DNA of 46,399 nt from Nitriliruptor sp040882055 (GCA_040882055.1 JBBECA010000008.1:1-46399); one strand, 5' to 3'; shown: positions 16,065-24,408, counted from the first letter of the stretch. The notes: generated from the sequence alone by a model not told the origin. Numbers and translations are program-made.

Positions 16065-16697
16065 TCAGGCCTCGGACGCACCCTCGGAGGCCCCCTCGGT
16101 CGGATCCTCCTGGCGGGTCGCGAGCGCGACGCCGTGATCGATCGGCAGGACCACCGAGGCGAACGAGGGGTCATCGGCGAGGGCCTGCACGAACCGTGCG
16201 CGAGCGTCGGCGTGGTCACCGGAGGCCAGCAGTTCGAGCGCGACCAGGATCCCCCCGGTCCGCAGCAACCGGCGACCGTGCTCGAGCGGATCGATGGTCC
16301 CGAAGGCCGAACCCTGGAGCACCACCAGGTCGTAGGCGCCATCGGAGAGCCGGGGGAGCACCTCGTCGGGATCGCCGAGGATGGCACGAACACGTGAACC
16401 GGCGCCCACCCGCTCGAAGGCCTCGGTGGCCAGACCGTGGGCGTGGGGGTCGTCGTCGATCGTGGTCAGGATCCCGCGTTCGGTCATCCCGCGCACCAGC
16501 CACAGTCCGCTGACCCCGCCGGCGCTGCCGACCTCGACCGCGCTGCGCGCGGCGGTGGAGATGGCCACCCACCGCAGGAGCGCCCCGATCTCCGGCGTCG
16601 GGACGGTGGTCCGCCCGGCGCGCTGGCGGGCTGCGGCGGTCGCGTCGTCCTCGGCCGCGGTGAGCTCACGGACCCGTTCGAGCGCTGCGCCGTCCAT
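16065..16697 (-). CDS. O-methyltransferase (class I, Rv1220c-like)
   Basis: 210 residues. AVEVGSAGGVSGLWLVRGM is motif I; TIDDDPHAHGLATEAF and YDLVVLQG follow, the pattern of the catechol-O-methyltransferase-like family (Methyltransf_3). The ATG is preceded by AGGAG at five bases. It is divergent from sigE, exactly the position of Rv1220c beside sigE in M. tuberculosis, which supports orthology. Substrate unknown; metal-dependent catechol or lipid O-methylation is the family norm. The last 15 residues are acidic and repetitive. Confidence 0.87.
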   Translation of the reverse strand: MDGAALERVRELTAAEDDATAAARQRAGRTTVPTPEIGALLRWVAISTAARSAVEVGSAGGVSGLWLVRGMTERGILTTIDDDPHAHGLATEAFERVGAGSRVRAILGDPDEVLPRLSDGAYDLVVLQGSAFGTIDPLEHGRRLLRTGGILVALELLASGDHADARARFVQALADDPSFASVVLPIDHGVALATRQEDPTEGASEGASEA

Positions 16698-16785
16698 CGG
16701 AGCTCCTGGTGGTGGGGGCGAGGTGGGGGCGGGGTGGAGCGAGGTGTGTCCGATCCGGCCCACGTGGGTCGGCTCCGACGCGGTG

Positions 16786-16791
16786 ACGGTA
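16786..16791 (-). promoter_or_regulatory. Probable -10 box of the O-methyltransferase gene
   Basis: TACCGT on the minus strand, 88 bases upstream of the ATG at 16697. It is separate from the sigE box at 16879, so the two genes have distinct promoters. Confidence 0.3.
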
Positions 16792-16878
16792 GTCGAGAGC
16801 CGGCCGACGGCGACCAGCGGGCCCGGCTCGGCGGTGAGGTGCCCGGCGCACCCGGGGGGTGCCCGTGACCTGCGGTGG

Positions 16879-16884
16879 TACCGT
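16879..16884 (+). promoter_or_regulatory. Probable -10 box of sigE
   Basis: TACCGT lies 42 bases before the GTG at 16927. No GGAAC/GTT ECF promoter pair is visible in the 230-base gap, so strong self-activation by SigE is not evident from sequence. Confidence 0.33.
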
Positions 16885-16926
16885 CGGCCGCTGTCTCCGA
16901 GCGTCCCGAACGACGGTGGAGCCCCC

Positions 16927-17556
16927 GTGCCCCCTGGTCCGCCCCAGCGCACCACCGACGTGCTCACGTCGGTGGGTCCGCTCCTCGGTGTGGAGGCGGC
17001 TGACCTCGCGAGCGGGAGCGGACCGGTACCGGACGGCTCAGCGCTGCCCGGCGATCCGACCCCGACCTGGGACGAGATCGCCGAGCGCTACGGCGACACC
17101 GTGTACTCGATGGCCTACCGCCTGTGCGGCGACCGGGACGAGGCACGCGACCTCGCCCAGGACGTCTTCGTCCGCGTCTACCGCAACCTCGACCGGTACC
17201 GGCCGGGCACCTTCGAGGGGTGGCTGTACCGCATCACGCGCAACCTGTTCCTCGACCGCATGCGGCGACGCAACCGCCTGCGTATGGAGCCGCTCCCGGA
17301 CGGCGAGTGGCGCGAACCGCGCGAGCCGGGCCCGGGTCCGGCCGAGCGGGCCGAGGAGCGGGTGCTCGACGCCGACCTCGAGACCGCGCTCGCGGAGCTG
17401 CCCTCGACCTTCCGGACCGCGGTGGTCCTCTGCGACGTGCGCGGACTGTCCTACGAGGAGATCGTCGCCGAGACCGGCTGGCCCATGGGGACGGTCCGGT
17501 CCCGCATCCACCGGGGCCGCAAACTCCTGCGTCAGCGGCTGACGCGCCGTGGCTAG
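16927..17556 (+). CDS. sigE: ECF RNA polymerase sigma factor SigE
   Basis: 209 residues. Region 2 (about 53-118: YSMAYRLCGDRDEARDLAQDVFVRVYRNL, then FEGWLYRITRNLFLDRMRRRNRLRMEPLP) and region 4 (about 150-204: LPSTFRTAVVLCDVRGLSYEEI, GTVRSRIHRGRKLL) are both complete. The FEGWL, RMExLP and VVLCDxxGLSYEEI blocks are those of mycobacterial SigE, the envelope-stress sigma factor. A 50-residue variable N-terminus precedes region 2. The GTG start has GGTGGAG five bases upstream. The anti-sigma gene begins eight bases before this stop. Confidence 0.93.
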   Translation: MPPGPPQRTTDVLTSVGPLLGVEAADLASGSGPVPDGSALPGDPTPTWDEIAERYGDTVYSMAYRLCGDRDEARDLAQDVFVRVYRNLDRYRPGTFEGWLYRITRNLFLDRMRRRNRLRMEPLPDGEWREPREPGPGPAERAEERVLDADLETALAELPSTFRTAVVLCDVRGLSYEEIVAETGWPMGTVRSRIHRGRKLLRQRLTRRG

Positions 17557-17968
17557 CGGCCGAAGCGGCGGTCACGTCGACGGGCAGCGCCTGTCGGCCT
17601 TCCTCGACGATGAGCTCCCGGAGAGCCGGGCGATCGAGCTGACCCGGCACGTGGCGTCCTGCGCGACGTGCCGAGGCGAGCTCGAGGCGCTCCGGACCAC
17701 GCGCTCCGCCCTCCGCGACCTCAGCAGCGTGCACGCGCCGGTCCTGACCGCGGAGGTGCGCTCGCTGGCCCGCGTGCGATCCTGGTCACGTCGGGTGGTG
17801 GCCATCTCCGCGCTCGGGACGGCGGCGCTCGCGCTCGGCGCTGCGGCGTACGTGGCGGGCGCCGAGGACGGTGAGGTCGTCCCGCCGGTCGAGCGGTTCC
17901 TGCTCGACCACCTCGCTCGCGTCGGCGAGGGCCCGGTCCCGGCCCCGCTCGGTGGTCCCAGCCGGTGA
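17549..17968 (+). CDS. rseA: Zinc anti-sigma factor, RseA-like
   Basis: 139 residues. The N-terminal ZAS domain carries H34, C38 and C41 (HVASCATC), the HxxxCxxC zinc motif of anti-ECF factors. A membrane helix follows (about 82-104, VVAISALGTAALALGAAAYVAGA), with a short outer tail of about 35 residues. It should hold SigE at the membrane until a stress signal causes release or proteolysis. M. tuberculosis RseA is usually described as cytosolic, so the clear membrane helix is noteworthy. Its GTG overlaps the sigE stop and its stop overlaps the next start (GTGA). Confidence 0.9.
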   Translation: MASGRSGGHVDGQRLSAFLDDELPESRAIELTRHVASCATCRGELEALRTTRSALRDLSSVHAPVLTAEVRSLARVRSWSRRVVAISALGTAALALGAAAYVAGAEDGEVVPPVERFLLDHLARVGEGPVPAPLGGPSR

Positions 17969-19059
17969 GCAGCCCGCTGGTCGCCGGCGCGATCGCGTCG
18001 GTGGTGTTGCTGCTCGCGCCGGCAGCTACCCCGTCCATCGGCGCACGGGCGGCCACCCCCGCCGGGGGCGCGTCCTCGGACGCGGACGAGGCGGCCCTCG
18101 CCGAGCTCGATCGCGCGGTCGAAGCCGCCCGGACGCTCCGCTACCGCGGCAGCCTCACCGTGGCCTCGTTCGGGCAGGGCGGCCCACAGGTCACCAGCGT
18201 CGAGGTGGCCCGCAGCGCCGATGGGCGCCTCCGAGCGGAGCGGCGCGGTGCCTGGGAGCTCGGACGGGACGCGGACGGGTCCTACCTGCGCACGTCACGT
18301 ACGGGTGCCCTGCTGCGCCTCGGCGGCGTCAGCGTGCGTCCGTTCGAGCGTGACCGCTTCCTGCGCAACTACCGCATCGAGAGCGGTGGGACCTCGCAGC
18401 TCGACACCGGCCCGGCGAATGTGCTGCTCGCCACCCGCCGTGACGGGGACGTCCGCTCCGAGACCCTCCACGTCGACCGGGAGACCGGCCTGATCGTGCG
18501 CCGCGAGACCCGTGACGTGGACGGTCGCCCGGTCCGCGTCGTCGCGTACACCGAGCTCGAGGTCGACCCGGCCACGGGTCTGCTGACCCCCCCGGACGCG
18601 GACGGCGAGGTGGAGCGGCTGTCGCTGACGCCCGTGGAACGTCGATCGCTGGCCGACCGCGGGGTGCCGGCGGCGCGTGAGCTGCCCGGTGGCTTCGAGC
18701 TCCTCGATGCCTCCGAGGTGGAGACCGCCGAGGTGCCGACGGTCCACCTGGTCTACGGCGACGGGCTCTACACCCTCTCGCTCTACGTCCAGCGGGGACG
18801 GCTCGCGACCCACGCCACCGCCGAGGCGACGCGACTCGACGTGCCGAACGGGGGCGCCGTCTGGCGGTGGCCCGGCTCCGAACCTCGGCGTGTGGTCTGG
18901 ACCGGCGACGGCCGTACCTTCACCGCCCTGACCGACGCACCGACCGGTGCCCTCCTGACGGCCGTGGCCGCGCTCCCGAGCGACCCGGCACCATCCACCT
19001 TCCGACGCTTGGCCCGCGGACTCTCCCGGGTCGGTGACCGGATCCTGCCGCCCTGGTGA
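17965..19059 (+). CDS. rseB: RseB/MucB-like exported sigma-factor regulator
   Basis: 364 residues. An N-terminal export signal (LVAGAIASVVLLLAPAATPSIGARAA) is followed by a LolA/RseB-type beta half-barrel (about 45-200: RYRGSLTVASF, LRAERRGAWELG, LHVDRETGLIVRRE) and a smaller C-terminal domain (LPGGFELLDASE, VHLVYGDGLYTLSLYV), the MucB/RseB C-terminal pattern. In proteobacteria RseB binds RseA outside the membrane, shields it from proteolysis and senses lipids or mislocalised envelope components. Four-base overlap with rseA and contact with htrA support the same role here. The activity is inferred from fold and context. Confidence 0.82.
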   Translation: MSSPLVAGAIASVVLLLAPAATPSIGARAATPAGGASSDADEAALAELDRAVEAARTLRYRGSLTVASFGQGGPQVTSVEVARSADGRLRAERRGAWELGRDADGSYLRTSRTGALLRLGGVSVRPFERDRFLRNYRIESGGTSQLDTGPANVLLATRRDGDVRSETLHVDRETGLIVRRETRDVDGRPVRVVAYTELEVDPATGLLTPPDADGEVERLSLTPVERRSLADRGVPAARELPGGFELLDASEVETAEVPTVHLVYGDGLYTLSLYVQRGRLATHATAEATRLDVPNGGAVWRWPGSEPRRVVWTGDGRTFTALTDAPTGALLTAVAALPSDPAPSTFRRLARGLSRVGDRILPPW

Positions 19060-19088
19060 CCCCAGGTCCCGACACGAGAGGCGACCCC

Positions 19089-20498
19089 GTGGCCTACGAC
19101 CGCGACGAGTGGCGCACCCCCTGGACCACCGAGGCCGGTCACGACGGGTCCGCCGCGTCCGCGCCCGCACCCGACGCGAGACAGCCCATCGACGTCGGGG
19201 CCGCCGGCGCGGAACCCGAGGGCCGCGGCGCGGCTGCCGACCCGGACGCGGCGCCGGCCATCGCGCGGTTCCCGCAGCCGCCCCCCTCGTCGTGGGACGC
19301 ACGGGCGACGGGACCAGGCTCACCCGCCGGCTCGATCCGACCCCCTGACACCACCGGGACCCACGATGCGCCGCCACCGGGCAGCACGCGGCGTGGTCGC
19401 CCCCTGCTCGCGGGCATCGTCGGCGGCCTGGTCGGGGCGCTCGTGACCGGGGGGCTCGCCGCCGCCGCGCTCGGAAGCGGCGCGCTCGACCTCGGAGGCG
19501 CCAGCGCACCGACCGTGACGGTCGATGGCGCAGGCGACGGCAGCTCCGGCGTCAACGTGGTGCCAGCCGTGGCCGAAGCGGTCACCCCCTCCGTGGTCCG
19601 GATCGACGTCCCGGCCGACCAGTCGGCGGCCGGCGGTCCGCTCGGCGGCGGCGGTGCAGCGCTCGGGTCCGGCGTCATCTACCGCTCGGACGGCTACATC
19701 CTGACCAACAACCACGTGGTCGGCGACGCCGAGGAGGTCGAGGTCCGGCTCGCGTCGGGAGACGTGCTGGAGGCCGAGGTGGTGGGCACCGACCCCCTCA
19801 ACGACCTGGCCGTGGTCCGCGTGGACCGCGACGATCTGCCCGCCATCCAGATCCGCGAGGTGCCGGATGGCCTGATCGTCGGCGAGACGGTCATCGCCAT
19901 CGGCTCGCCGTTCGGGCTCGACGCGTCGGTCACCACCGGGATCATCAGCGGCCTGAACCGCGACCTCACCGTCCCCGACGAGGACGGGCAGGTCACCTCG
20001 ATCCCGGCGGTCATCCAGACCGATGCCGCGATCAACCCCGGCAACTCCGGGGGGGCGCTGGTCGACGGCGAGGGGCGGCTGATCGGGATCAACACCGCCA
20101 TCCTGTCGCGCAGCGGCGGCAACCAGGGGGTCGGGTTCGCGGTCCCCGGTGAACAGGCGGTGGCCTCCGCCGACCAGATCATCGAGCAGGGGTTCGTGCG
20201 CCACCCGCTGCTCGGCATCGCCGGGATCGACGTGTCACCCGAGATCGCCGAGGAGTTCGACCTCGAGGCCTCGCGCGGCGCGGTCGTCGAATCGGTCCAG
20301 GAGGGCACCGGCGCCGAGGAGGCTGGGGTCCAGGCCGGCGACATCGTCACCGCGGTCGACGGTGAACCGCTGGCCACGATGGCCCAGTTGGTCGCCGAGG
20401 TGCGGCGACGTTCGCCCGGCGACACCGTCGAGCTGACGCTGATCCGCGACGGTGAGGAGCTCGAGGTCGAGGTCACCCTCTCGGAGCGACCACGCTGA
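19089..20498 (+). CDS. htrA: HtrA/DegP-family membrane-anchored serine protease
   Basis: About 469 residues. A Pro/Ala-rich cytosolic N-terminus (1-104) leads to one membrane helix (about 106-128). The trypsin-like domain has the triad H209 (TNNHV), D239 (LNDLAVV) and S320 (GNSGGAL), and one PDZ domain follows (about 375-465; GAEEAGVQAGDIVTAVDG). It should degrade or refold misfolded exported proteins and may cleave the anti-sigma factor. GTG at 19089 with GAGAGG is chosen. A GTG at 19056 overlapping the rseB stop (GTGA) is an alternative that would add 11 residues and couple the genes. Confidence 0.94.
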   Translation: MAYDRDEWRTPWTTEAGHDGSAASAPAPDARQPIDVGAAGAEPEGRGAAADPDAAPAIARFPQPPPSSWDARATGPGSPAGSIRPPDTTGTHDAPPPGSTRRGRPLLAGIVGGLVGALVTGGLAAAALGSGALDLGGASAPTVTVDGAGDGSSGVNVVPAVAEAVTPSVVRIDVPADQSAAGGPLGGGGAALGSGVIYRSDGYILTNNHVVGDAEEVEVRLASGDVLEAEVVGTDPLNDLAVVRVDRDDLPAIQIREVPDGLIVGETVIAIGSPFGLDASVTTGIISGLNRDLTVPDEDGQVTSIPAVIQTDAAINPGNSGGALVDGEGRLIGINTAILSRSGGNQGVGFAVPGEQAVASADQIIEQGFVRHPLLGIAGIDVSPEIAEEFDLEASRGAVVESVQEGTGAEEAGVQAGDIVTAVDGEPLATMAQLVAEVRRRSPGDTVELTLIRDGEELEVEVTLSERPR

Positions 20499-20550
20499 CG
20501 CGGACCGTCCACGCGCCACCGGACGGCCGGTCGCGGGGTGCCGCCGGCGT

Positions 20551-20570
20551 GTGACGGCGTGTGACGGCGT
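20551..20570 (+). repeat. Tandem 10-base repeat before tatB
   Basis: GTGACGGCGT occurs twice in a row, ending at the T of the TAGGCT box at 20570-20575. It occupies the -35 to -10 spacer, so copy number could change promoter strength. Confidence 0.6.
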
Positions 20571-20575
20571 AGGCT
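20570..20575 (+). promoter_or_regulatory. Probable -10 box of tatB
   Basis: TAGGCT, 73 bases before the GTG at 20649, in the 150-base gap after htrA. It suggests tatB and the two genes after it form a separate transcript from the sigE operon. Confidence 0.4.
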
Positions 20576-20648
20576 CCCGTCCGCGTCGGTCCGGCGGCCG
20601 AGTGGTCCGAGACGGTCGTCGACCGACGTTTCGCCCCCGGAGGTCGCG

Positions 20649-20984
20649 GTGCCCGGTCCGCAGGAGCTGCTCGTCATCGCCTTCGTGGCGCTGCTCGTGT
20701 TCGGCCCCGACCGTCTGCCGGAGCTGGCCCGCAACGCCGCCAAGTTCATCAGCCGGGTGCGATCCGAGGTGTCCACGAGCGTGGACGACCTGAAGCGTGC
20801 CGCCGAGGCGGAGGGGCTCGACCGCGAGTGGCGCGAGGTGAGCGCCGAGCTGCGCGACACGCGGGAGCAGCTGCGCCGTCCCCTCGGGAGCCCCGAGCCC
20901 ACCCGGAAGCCGGTCGACGGGCGCATGGAAGCCGTGCGCCGCTCCGACGACCGCCCACCACCGATCGACAGCGAGGCGACCTAG
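20649..20984 (+). CDS. tatB: Sec-independent translocase protein TatB
   Basis: 111 residues. A single N-terminal membrane helix (ELLVIAFVALLVFGPDRLPE), the FGPDRLPEL hinge and an amphipathic helix (ARNAAKFISRVRSEV) are those of TatA/TatB; the long charged C-terminus and the position after htrA favour TatB, as Rv1224. It forms the substrate receptor with TatC for export of folded proteins; tatC and tatA are not in the window. GTG start after GGAGG. The PAP2 gene starts on the last base of its stop. Confidence 0.9.
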   Translation: MPGPQELLVIAFVALLVFGPDRLPELARNAAKFISRVRSEVSTSVDDLKRAAEAEGLDREWREVSAELRDTREQLRRPLGSPEPTRKPVDGRMEAVRRSDDRPPPIDSEAT

Positions 20985-21595
20985 TGACCCCGTACCGCAA
21001 CCGGGTGACCGCGCTGACGGTGGCCACCGTGCTCGTGTCGCATGCGCTGGTCCGCAGCGGCGCGGGGGACCCGTTGGACCGAGCCGCCCGCGACGCGTTG
21101 GCGCGACCGCTCGGCCACCGGGCCGACCTGACCATCGGCGCCGTGACCGACCTCGGGTCGGTGTACGGGCTCGGCGGCATCGCCCTCACGTTGTTCGTCG
21201 GCGGCCGCCGACGCGCGGCGCTCGACAGCGCGCTCGCGGGTAGCGCCGCGTGGCTCGTCGCGCAGGGCCTCAAGCCCACCCTCGACCGGCCGCGGCCCTA
21301 CCAGGTCGACGCCGCCGCACGCCTCGTCGCGGTCCCGGCCGGGTCGTCCTGGCCCTCCGGCCACTCCGCGGTCGCGGCGGCGACCGCCACCTCGCTGTCG
21401 CCGCACCTCGGTCCGATGTCGCGGCTGGTCGCCGGTGGTCTCGTCGGCACGGTGGCGGTGTCGCGGCTGTACGTCGGGGTGCACCACCTCACCGACGTGC
21501 TCGCCGGTGTGGCCGTCGGCCACCTCTGCGCGCGGGCGGTCCGTGGGACCCGTCGCGCCATCTGGGGACCGCGCACCCGTCGGGCCAGCCGGTGA
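20984..21595 (+). CDS. PAP2-family membrane phosphatase
   Basis: 203 residues. The acid-phosphatase motifs are KPTLDRPRP (motif 1), PSGHS (motif 2) and SRLYVGVHHLTDVLAG (motif 3), with about five membrane helices. The active site should face outward and act on a lipid phosphate such as undecaprenyl pyrophosphate or phosphatidic acid. GTG at 20984 shares its G with the TAG stop of tatB. The following HAD gene overlaps it by four bases, so the three are one transcription unit. Confidence 0.9.
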   Translation: MTPYRNRVTALTVATVLVSHALVRSGAGDPLDRAARDALARPLGHRADLTIGAVTDLGSVYGLGGIALTLFVGGRRRAALDSALAGSAAWLVAQGLKPTLDRPRPYQVDAAARLVAVPAGSSWPSGHSAVAAATATSLSPHLGPMSRLVAGGLVGTVAVSRLYVGVHHLTDVLAGVAVGHLCARAVRGTRRAIWGPRTRRASR

Positions 21596-22299
21596 ACGGC
21601 GCGGTGGAGGTCGTGGCCTTCGACGCCGACGACACCCTCTGGCACTCCGAATCGCTGTTCGCGGTCACCGAGGAGCGTGTCGCCGAGCTGTTGGCGCCGT
21701 ACGCCGATGCCGAGGTGCTCGCCACCCACCTGCTGGCGGCCGAGCGCGCCAACCTCGCGGTGTACGGCTACGGGGTCAAGGGGTTCACGCTGTCGCTGGT
21801 GGAGACGGCGCTGGCGGTCTCGGACGGCCGCGTCACCGGCGGTGAGATCCAGACCATCCTCGCCTGGGGCAAGGAGCTGCTCTCCCACCCCGTGGAGCTC
21901 CTGGACGGGGTCGAGGAGACCCTCCGGACGGTCGCTGACGGCCACCGCATCGCGCTGGTCACCAAGGGCGACCTGTTCCACCAGGAGTCGAAGATCGCCG
22001 AATCCGGCCTCGGCGAGCTGTTCGAACACGTGGCGGTCGTCGCCGAGAAGGACGCGGCGACCTACACGCGGATCGCCGGTCAGCTCGGCGTCGATCCGAG
22101 CGGTCTGCTGATGGTCGGCAACTCGGTGCGCTCCGATGTCCTACCGGTGCTCGAGATCGGTGGACGGGCCGTCCACGTCCCCTACCACGTGACGTGGGCC
22201 CACGAGGAGGCCTCCGTCCCCGACGCGGTACGGGAGGGCTACGTGCAGCTCGCGAGCCTCCGCGAGCTCCCCCCGCTCCTCGTCGAGCTCCAGGGCTGA
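21592..22299 (+). CDS. HAD-family hydrolase
   Basis: 235 residues. Motif I is AFDADDTLWHSES (D10 and D12), motif II the Thr of LVTKGD, motif III the lysine of VAEKDAATY, and motif IV reads MVGNSVRSDVLP, with Asn in place of the first acid. The cap is helical, and VKGFTLSLVETAL is characteristic of a widespread unassigned HAD group. Substrate unknown. The GTG start overlaps the PAP2 stop (GTGA), suggesting phosphate release in a shared pathway, but this is inference. Confidence 0.85.
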   Translation: MNGAVEVVAFDADDTLWHSESLFAVTEERVAELLAPYADAEVLATHLLAAERANLAVYGYGVKGFTLSLVETALAVSDGRVTGGEIQTILAWGKELLSHPVELLDGVEETLRTVADGHRIALVTKGDLFHQESKIAESGLGELFEHVAVVAEKDAATYTRIAGQLGVDPSGLLMVGNSVRSDVLPVLEIGGRAVHVPYHVTWAHEEASVPDAVREGYVQLASLRELPPLLVELQG

Positions 22300-22386
22300 A
22301 GGTCCGCACGCGCGTCCGCCCCGTCACCGGGTGCCGGTGCGGGGTGGACGGGGAGGCGGCGTGGGCCGTCCCGCTACCGGGGGCGG

Positions 22387-23502
22387 TCAGCCGACGCTGA
22401 GCGGCAGGCTCCGGCCGACGATCGAGGCCTTGCGGGCAGCGAGCTGGGTGGCCACCTCGGTGATGGCGCGCGACGCGGGGACGTCAGGGTGCGAGACCAC
22501 CATCGGCACGCCGGCGTCGCTGGCTTCCACGATCCGTGGGTCGATCGGGATGCGTCCGAGCAGCTCGGTGCCGAGCGCGTCGGCCAGCTCCTGGCCACCG
22601 CCCGAGCCGAAGATGTCGTGGATCGTGCCCGAATCCGGGTCGGTGAACCCGGCCATGTTCTCGATCACGCCAGCGACGGTCATGCCGGTCTGTTCGGTGG
22701 CCTTCCCCGCGCGGAGGGCGACCTTCTGCGCCGCTTGCTGCGGGGTGGTGACCACGACCATGTCGGCGTTCGGCAGCATCTGGGCCAGCGAGATGGCGAT
22801 GTCGCCGGTGCCCGGGGGCAGGTCGCAGACCAGGAAGTCGAGCTCGCCCCAGTAGACGTCGGCCAGGAACTGCTGCAGCGCACGGTGGAGCATGGGGCCG
22901 CGCCAGATCACCGATCGGTCGGGGTCGGTGAAGAACCCGATGGAGATGACCTTGCAGCCGTGGGCCTGCAGCGGCATGACCATGCCCTCGAAGGCGACGG
23001 GCTTGCCCTCGACGCCCATCATCCGGGGGATCGAGTAGCCCCAGATGTCCGCGTCCATGACGCCGACCTTGTGGCCCTGCTGGGCGAGCGCTGCGGCGAG
23101 GTTGGCCGTGATCGAGGACTTGCCGACCCCGCCCTTCCCGGACGCGACCGCGATCACCTTGGTGGTCGAATCCGGCCGCGCGAAGGCGATGTCCATCTCG
23201 GGGTTGCCAGCGCCTCGTTCGGCGCGCAGCCCGGCCGAGAGGCTGGAGCGCTCCTCGTCGGTCATGGACCCGAAGGCGATCTGAACGTCCTGGACGCCCT
23301 CGAGCTGCATCACGGCGGCGGTGACGTCGCGGGTGATGCGGTCCTTCAGGGGGCAACCGGGGATCGTGAGCTTGATGCGGACGGCGACCGTGCCGTCCTG
23401 GATGACGACCTCGTCGACCATGCCGAGCTCGGTGATCGGCTTGTTGATCTCCGGGTCGTCGACGGTCGCGAGGATCGCGTAGACCTCGTCCTGGGTGGGC
23501 AC
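22387..23502 (-). CDS. mrp: Mrp/NBP35-family iron-sulfur carrier ATPase
   Basis: 371 residues. An N-terminal DUF59/MIP18 domain (1-90; INKPITELGMVDEV, GCPLKDRI) is fused to a P-loop ATPase with deviant Walker A ASGKGGVGKSS and CDLPPGTGD. The family carries [4Fe-4S] clusters to target proteins. The C-terminal CxxC that binds the cluster in ApbC/Nbp35 is absent: the equivalent segment reads ENMAGFTDPDSG, as in mycobacterial Mrp. GTG at 23502 follows GGAAGG. A GGACCT/AGGTCC hairpin lies 30 bases upstream. Its place after the sigE-tatB block matches Rv1229c. Confidence 0.92.
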   Translation of the reverse strand: MPTQDEVYAILATVDDPEINKPITELGMVDEVVIQDGTVAVRIKLTIPGCPLKDRITRDVTAAVMQLEGVQDVQIAFGSMTDEERSSLSAGLRAERGAGNPEMDIAFARPDSTTKVIAVASGKGGVGKSSITANLAAALAQQGHKVGVMDADIWGYSIPRMMGVEGKPVAFEGMVMPLQAHGCKVISIGFFTDPDRSVIWRGPMLHRALQQFLADVYWGELDFLVCDLPPGTGDIAISLAQMLPNADMVVVTTPQQAAQKVALRAGKATEQTGMTVAGVIENMAGFTDPDSGTIHDIFGSGGGQELADALGTELLGRIPIDPRIVEASDAGVPMVVSHPDVPASRAITEVATQLAARKASIVGRSLPLSVG

Positions 23503-23531
23503 GCGCGAGCCTTCCGGCGGTGCGAGAGGTG

Positions 23532-23549
23532 CGGACCTTCGCAGGTCCG
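23532..23549. promoter_or_regulatory. Inverted repeat in the mrp leader
   Basis: CGGACCT (23532-23538) and AGGTCCG (23543-23549) are perfect complements around TCGC. It could be an mRNA hairpin or a repressor site. It sits between the TACCAT box and the mrp start. Confidence 0.4.
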
Positions 23550-23562
23550 GGTGGTGGCACCG

Positions 23563-23568
23563 ATGGTA
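23563..23568 (-). promoter_or_regulatory. Probable -10 box of mrp
   Basis: TACCAT on the minus strand, 60 bases upstream of the GTG at 23502. Confidence 0.3.
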
Positions 23569-23601
23569 CCGGCCGACACCGGGGGTCCCGCCCGCCACCG
23601 C

Positions 23602-23607
23602 TAGCCT
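23602..23607 (+). promoter_or_regulatory. Probable -10 box of the lppM-like gene
   Basis: TAGCCT followed by C, 34 bases before the GTG at 23642. Confidence 0.42.
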
Positions 23608-23641
23608 CCCCGCTCGCCGCCCGACCACCGAGGGAGCCCGC

Positions 23642-24406
23642 GTGCGCTGCCTGCGTCCGATCGTCGCGGTCGCGTTGCTCACGCTGGCGCTGACCGGCTG
23701 CCGGCTCGGGGTCCGCGCCGAGGTCAGCGTCGCCCGTGACGGCAGCGGCTCGATCGCGATGGCGGCCACGCTCGACCGCGCGCTGCTCGACGAGCTCGAC
23801 GAGCTCGACGTCGACCCCACGGCCGAGCTGACCGCGGCGGCCGTCTCGGCGACCGAGTGGCAGGTCGCCCGCGCCACCGGTGAGGACGGCTCGCTGACCA
23901 TCACCCTCGAGCGCGACGCCGACGGACCCGACGAGCTCACCGCAGCCCTCCGCGAGCTGACCGATGGGCTCGCCGAGACCGACCCGGCGCTCGCGATCGA
24001 CCTCGACCTCGACGTCGACGACGCGGGGGCGGCGCAGGTCGAGGGCACCGTGGAGCTGCGCACCCCGATCGGCCCCGGTGTGGTCACCGACGACGCGGCT
24101 GCCGCCGAGCTCGAGGATCTGGCGGCCGACACCATCGATGCCGAGCTGGTGATCACCCTGCCCGGCCCCATCACCACGGCCGACGCCGACACGGTCGACG
24201 GTCGGACCGCGGTCTGGCAGGTCGAGCCGGGTGCGCCGGTCGCCGTCACCGCCGGAGCCGACGCGCCGACCGGGCTCACGGACCAGCAGCTCGCGGCCAT
24301 CGCCGGAGGCGTGCTGCTGGTCGTCGTCGCCGCGGGGCTGGTCGCCGTCGCCCTCCGGCGCCGGGCCGGTGACCGACCTCGCCCGCGGACGACGACCCGC
24401 GCGTGA
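23642..24406 (+). CDS. LppM-like lipoprotein
   Basis: 254 residues. A lipoprotein signal ends in LTLALTGC, so the mature protein would be lipid-anchored at Cys-20. The domain has VSVARDGSGSIAMAATLDRA and EWQVARA segments like the LppM family of actinobacteria, and is very rich in Asp and Glu. A C-terminal membrane helix (IAGGVLLVVVAAGLVAVAL) and an Arg-rich tail make it doubly anchored. Mycobacterial LppM is implicated in surface lipid and phagosome effects; its role here is unknown. GTG start after GAGGGAG. Confidence 0.78.
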   Translation: MRCLRPIVAVALLTLALTGCRLGVRAEVSVARDGSGSIAMAATLDRALLDELDELDVDPTAELTAAAVSATEWQVARATGEDGSLTITLERDADGPDELTAALRELTDGLAETDPALAIDLDLDVDDAGAAQVEGTVELRTPIGPGVVTDDAAAAELEDLAADTIDAELVITLPGPITTADADTVDGRTAVWQVEPGAPVAVTAGADAPTGLTDQQLAAIAGGVLLVVVAAGLVAVALRRRAGDRPRPRTTTRA

Positions 24407-24408
24407 CC

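Noticed and set aside
16700..16926. ECF-type (GGAAC/GTT) autoregulatory promoter before sigE
   Set aside because: Searched by eye and no convincing pair was found.
23503..24300. N-terminal extension of the mrp frame
   Set aside because: The extra sequence is Ser/Ala-rich and antisense to the lipoprotein gene; GTG at 23502 has a good ribosome site and matches the family's start.
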